NCBI GenBank assembly: GCA_028095005.1
Contig: CM051460.1
Location: forward strand, 289,184,653 to 289,248,652
Direction of reading: 5' to 3'
Origin: Rhynchospora pubera
Lineage: Eukaryota; Streptophyta; Magnoliopsida; Poales; Cyperaceae
DNA: 64,000 nucleotides
Part shown: positions 61,297 through 64,000 of the stretch, one piece after another
How the letters are laid out: the number at the start of each line of letters is the position of its first letter
Position numbering within the stretch: position 1 is the stretch's first letter
Position numbers and translations under genes: made by a program
Notes under the pieces: generated by a model
What the model was told of the DNA's origin: nothing
Database searches by the model: none
Seen by the model: the letters and a program-made list of their open reading frames with translations, nothing else

Positions 61297-62944
61297 ATTG
61301 GTATCAGAGCATTAGGTTCTTTATTATCGCTAATTAGGCTATTTTATTATGTAATTTTATTACATAAGTGCTTAGTTAATTGTTCTTTTGTGTTGCGGTT
61401 CTAAAATTCGAGCTGAATTTTTGTTACATGCTTTGCAATATTGTTATTAGATTACTGGTTGATTATTTTTGTAATTTCTAAATTTCTTACTATTGTAAAA
61501 GAAGTTTAGAATAGGATAATTATATAGATCAAGGTTTTTGGACAGATCTATGATGTTAAACAAAAATAAGAAAATTAGCGCGTTGCTGGATTTTTCCAGC
61601 AGCAGTAGCAGTTTTTGCTGAAATTAAAATAACGATTTCTCTCAAATGGATTATCGTATTTTGATGAAACCAGTTTCTAAATTTAGATATTGAAGTCTAG
61701 TTTTTAAATAATAAAACTCTCCTATACAAAAGTTTTATGGAATTTCGTCAGAAAGGTAAAACAGCAACAGTGCGCAGTTTTTCTGTGACAAGAACAATAA
61801 CGGTTTGAGTTTTCTTTTAAATGTTTAAAAGATTATTTTTCAAACTATGGTGCAAATCGTAACAGAGAATTATAAATCATTTTTCTGGGATTTAAATGAT
61901 TTAGAGAACCGCAAATGCATAAGAAATGGAAATTAACTAAAAGGTACAAAATAGTGCATTGGTATGCAATTCCTATTCTAATTTTGTTTTGCAGGGAACC
62001 GAGTTTGTATGTCTCATTCCAATGCCTTGTGTGATGTAAATTTTGATGTGATGTGTTTGTTTGATTGTAAGCAAGTTTAATAAGTGTTTATTAATTAGGC
62101 ACAAAAGGCAATTTATGTATAGGATGCCTTTATTTATTATTTACATCATATGCATTGTGAGAATGAGATGGGTTCCTAATACTTGCACTTAGCAAATTTT
62201 ATTTTGAAAGGATTCATAATAAAGTTTGGGGCAGCATATTTATTTTATATGCAATTTTTCATCCAATGGTGCAAGAAGACAAAACGGTGGATGAAGAGAA
62301 GCGCAAGAGGCATACAAACTCACAAATGTTTTGTGATTGTGTTATGTGATGTGCTTTATGATTATATGTGAATGATATGTTAGGATAGGTATGGGTGTAT
62401 GGAAACATGACCTACCAAACTATAGTCACATTTGAATTGTCCAATGAAAAATTAAGTATTTTTCCTTCTTATTTTATCCACTTTAAGCTAAAGATTATTG
62501 AGATGCATGAGTGTAATCTTTAATCTTTAGAAATCGTGGAATGTGTTAGGATATATTATCAGGCCATTGATAGGTGGATTAAATGTGAGGCATTTGATAC
62601 ATTTATTTTATGGAGATAATATAGCCAAGCATATTGACCAATAAAATAAGTTTGCTTAAAGAGCAGTCAAGATCTAGGCTTGAAGTCTCGGGAAAATCGT
62701 TTAGTAAGAAAAATTTCTTAATAAACAACAAGAGTCATAAAGTTTAGAAAATTGCAAATGATTGCAAAAGTTTTCTAAAAGGTTATGATTAGTAAAGGAT
62801 TACTTACCTTGATTTTATATTTCGGATGAGTTCGATTTATTTATGATGGGATCTTGAATATACTGCATAATGGACAAATTTTAAATATGTAGTATGAAAT
62901 TTTACATAAATATTAACATGAAATCCTTTAATTTATTTTATAGA

Positions 62945-64000
62945 ATGACAAACAATGTACTTATCCGATCCATACTCGAAAAGTTTCCGTTGGAGAATGA
63001 TGGTTCTAATTTCCTTGATTGGGAATTGAAACTCCAACTTATCATCAGGTCGGAGGATCTTGTTAATGTATTGGAGGAAGATGCTCCAGTACTAAGTACA
63101 AATCCCTCTGATGAAGAAAAGACCAAATATGAAAAGTACCGCAAGGATGAACTGAGCGTTCAAGGTCTCATGTTGGCAAGTATGGCTACTGAACTTACTA
63201 GAAAGTTCATAAACAATACTCCAAAAGAGATAATCGAACGTCTCTCCAAGATGTTTCTGGAGAATGCTCGTAAAGAGCGTTCAAAGATCACCTTAGCTTT
63301 CACAAGGTGTAACATGACAGAAGGGTCTTCTGTCAACCAACATATGTTGAAAATGTTGGGTTACCTTGAGAAATTGGAGAAGCTAAATGCTCCAATGCAT
63401 GCTGACTCTGCTGAGGATATAATCCTTGGTTCATTGCCTCCATCTTACAGAGATGTAGTCATGCATCTTCACTTGCGTGAAAAGGCAATGACCCTGGATG
63501 AGATCCATCAGACTTTGAAGCAAGCTGAGGCCGATATGAACAGACATAAGGGAGAGAAGAATGTTCTTGCGATCTCACAGAATGGCAAGAAAGTTCAAAA
63601 AGGAAAGGGCAAAAGAAAGATATCTAAAAAGAACAAGGGGAATGGAGAAGCTCAAGCGAGCACCTCCAAAGGCAAAAAGAAAAATTCGCCAACTCCGCAA
63701 ACCGAGTGCTATTATTGTCATGAGTTGGGACATTTCAAGGCGAATTGTCCAAAGTACAAGGCTGACTTAAACTCAGGCAAAATAGAGCGGAAGCATCCCA
63801 AGGTTCCGAAAGGTATCTATGTTATTGAGATTAATTTAACCACATCTATTCATGATTGGGTAATTGATACTGGATCATGTGCTCATATTTGTGCAAATAT
63901 GCAGGCACTAATGAATAGAAGACATCTCAAGAGAGGAGAAGTCATTTTGAAGGTGGGCAATGGTGTTAGTGTCTCGGCATTGGCCATTGGCTCAATAAAT
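62945..64000 (+). pseudogene. Gag and protease start of copy 3, unit 2 (partial)
   Basis: The same product as in unit 1 (start MTNNVLIRS, knuckle CYYCHELGHFKANC at about 63708-63750, protease WVIDTGSCAH at about 63857). It is open to the window end. Whether it shares the downstream stops and RT deletion of unit 1 cannot be seen here. Confidence 0.82.

Larger units (their letters stand above)
59505..64000 (+). mobile_element. Second copia unit in tandem (cut by the window end)
   Basis: LTR, primer site (61299-61310), leader, Gag and the beginning of protease repeat the order of 52169-56664 at a constant offset of 7336 bp. Every open frame compared is displaced by exactly this value, so there is no net indel in 4.5 kb. 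The next LTR is expected at about 66841. Confidence 0.9.

Overview
This is nuclear DNA of a flowering plant, most likely a eudicot. The evidence is GT-AG introns, plant-only gene families (an MSP1-type LRR receptor kinase, a ROP-interactive CRIB protein, a MIR535 hairpin), long AT-rich spacers, and many plant-type MITEs and Ty1/copia elements. MIR535 and an MSP1-type receptor both argue against Brassicaceae. I cannot name the species.

Layout. 1-5.6 kb is repeat-rich spacer with a hAT element (2115-2750) carrying a second hAT element inside it. 8135-12659 (+) is a two-exon MSP1-like receptor kinase of about 1309 aa. Converging on it, 13838-16411 (-) is a hAT transposase-derived DUF659 gene with an upstream leader exon, a frameshift and a rearranged C-terminus. 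17.3-22.2 kb is spacer with two more hAT MITEs, both with 8-bp target duplications. 22402-23802 (+) is a two-exon RIC2/RIC4-like ROP effector gene. 23.8-35.6 kb has no convincing gene but is dense in inverted-repeat elements: three Tourist-like MITEs within about 850 bp, and five long-armed Mutator-like foldback elements, three of them packed end to end in a (TA)n microsatellite. About 35.8-36.8 kb is a MIR535 gene with the hairpin at 36683-36778. 39181-39550 is a small retroposed cDNA with a 16-bp target duplication.

The right third is mostly Ty1/copia. Copy 1 (41366-46334, -) is complete with nearly identical LTRs but a broken polyprotein. An intact single-exon RING-H2 E3 ligase gene (48382-48912, +) follows. 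Copy 2 (50275-52168, -) is the 3' part of an older element, split by copy 3 (+), which begins at 52169. Copy 3 is arranged head to tail (LTR, internal, LTR, internal) and runs off the window. The repeat spacing is exactly 7336 bp with no visible indel.

The four host protein genes (receptor kinase, hAT-derived protein, ROP effector, RING ligase) and MIR535 are independent transcription units. I see no operon-like or pathway cluster. The unusual content is the transposon architecture: (TA)n-embedded foldback elements, a tandem copia array inside another copia, and a decaying transposase-derived host gene.
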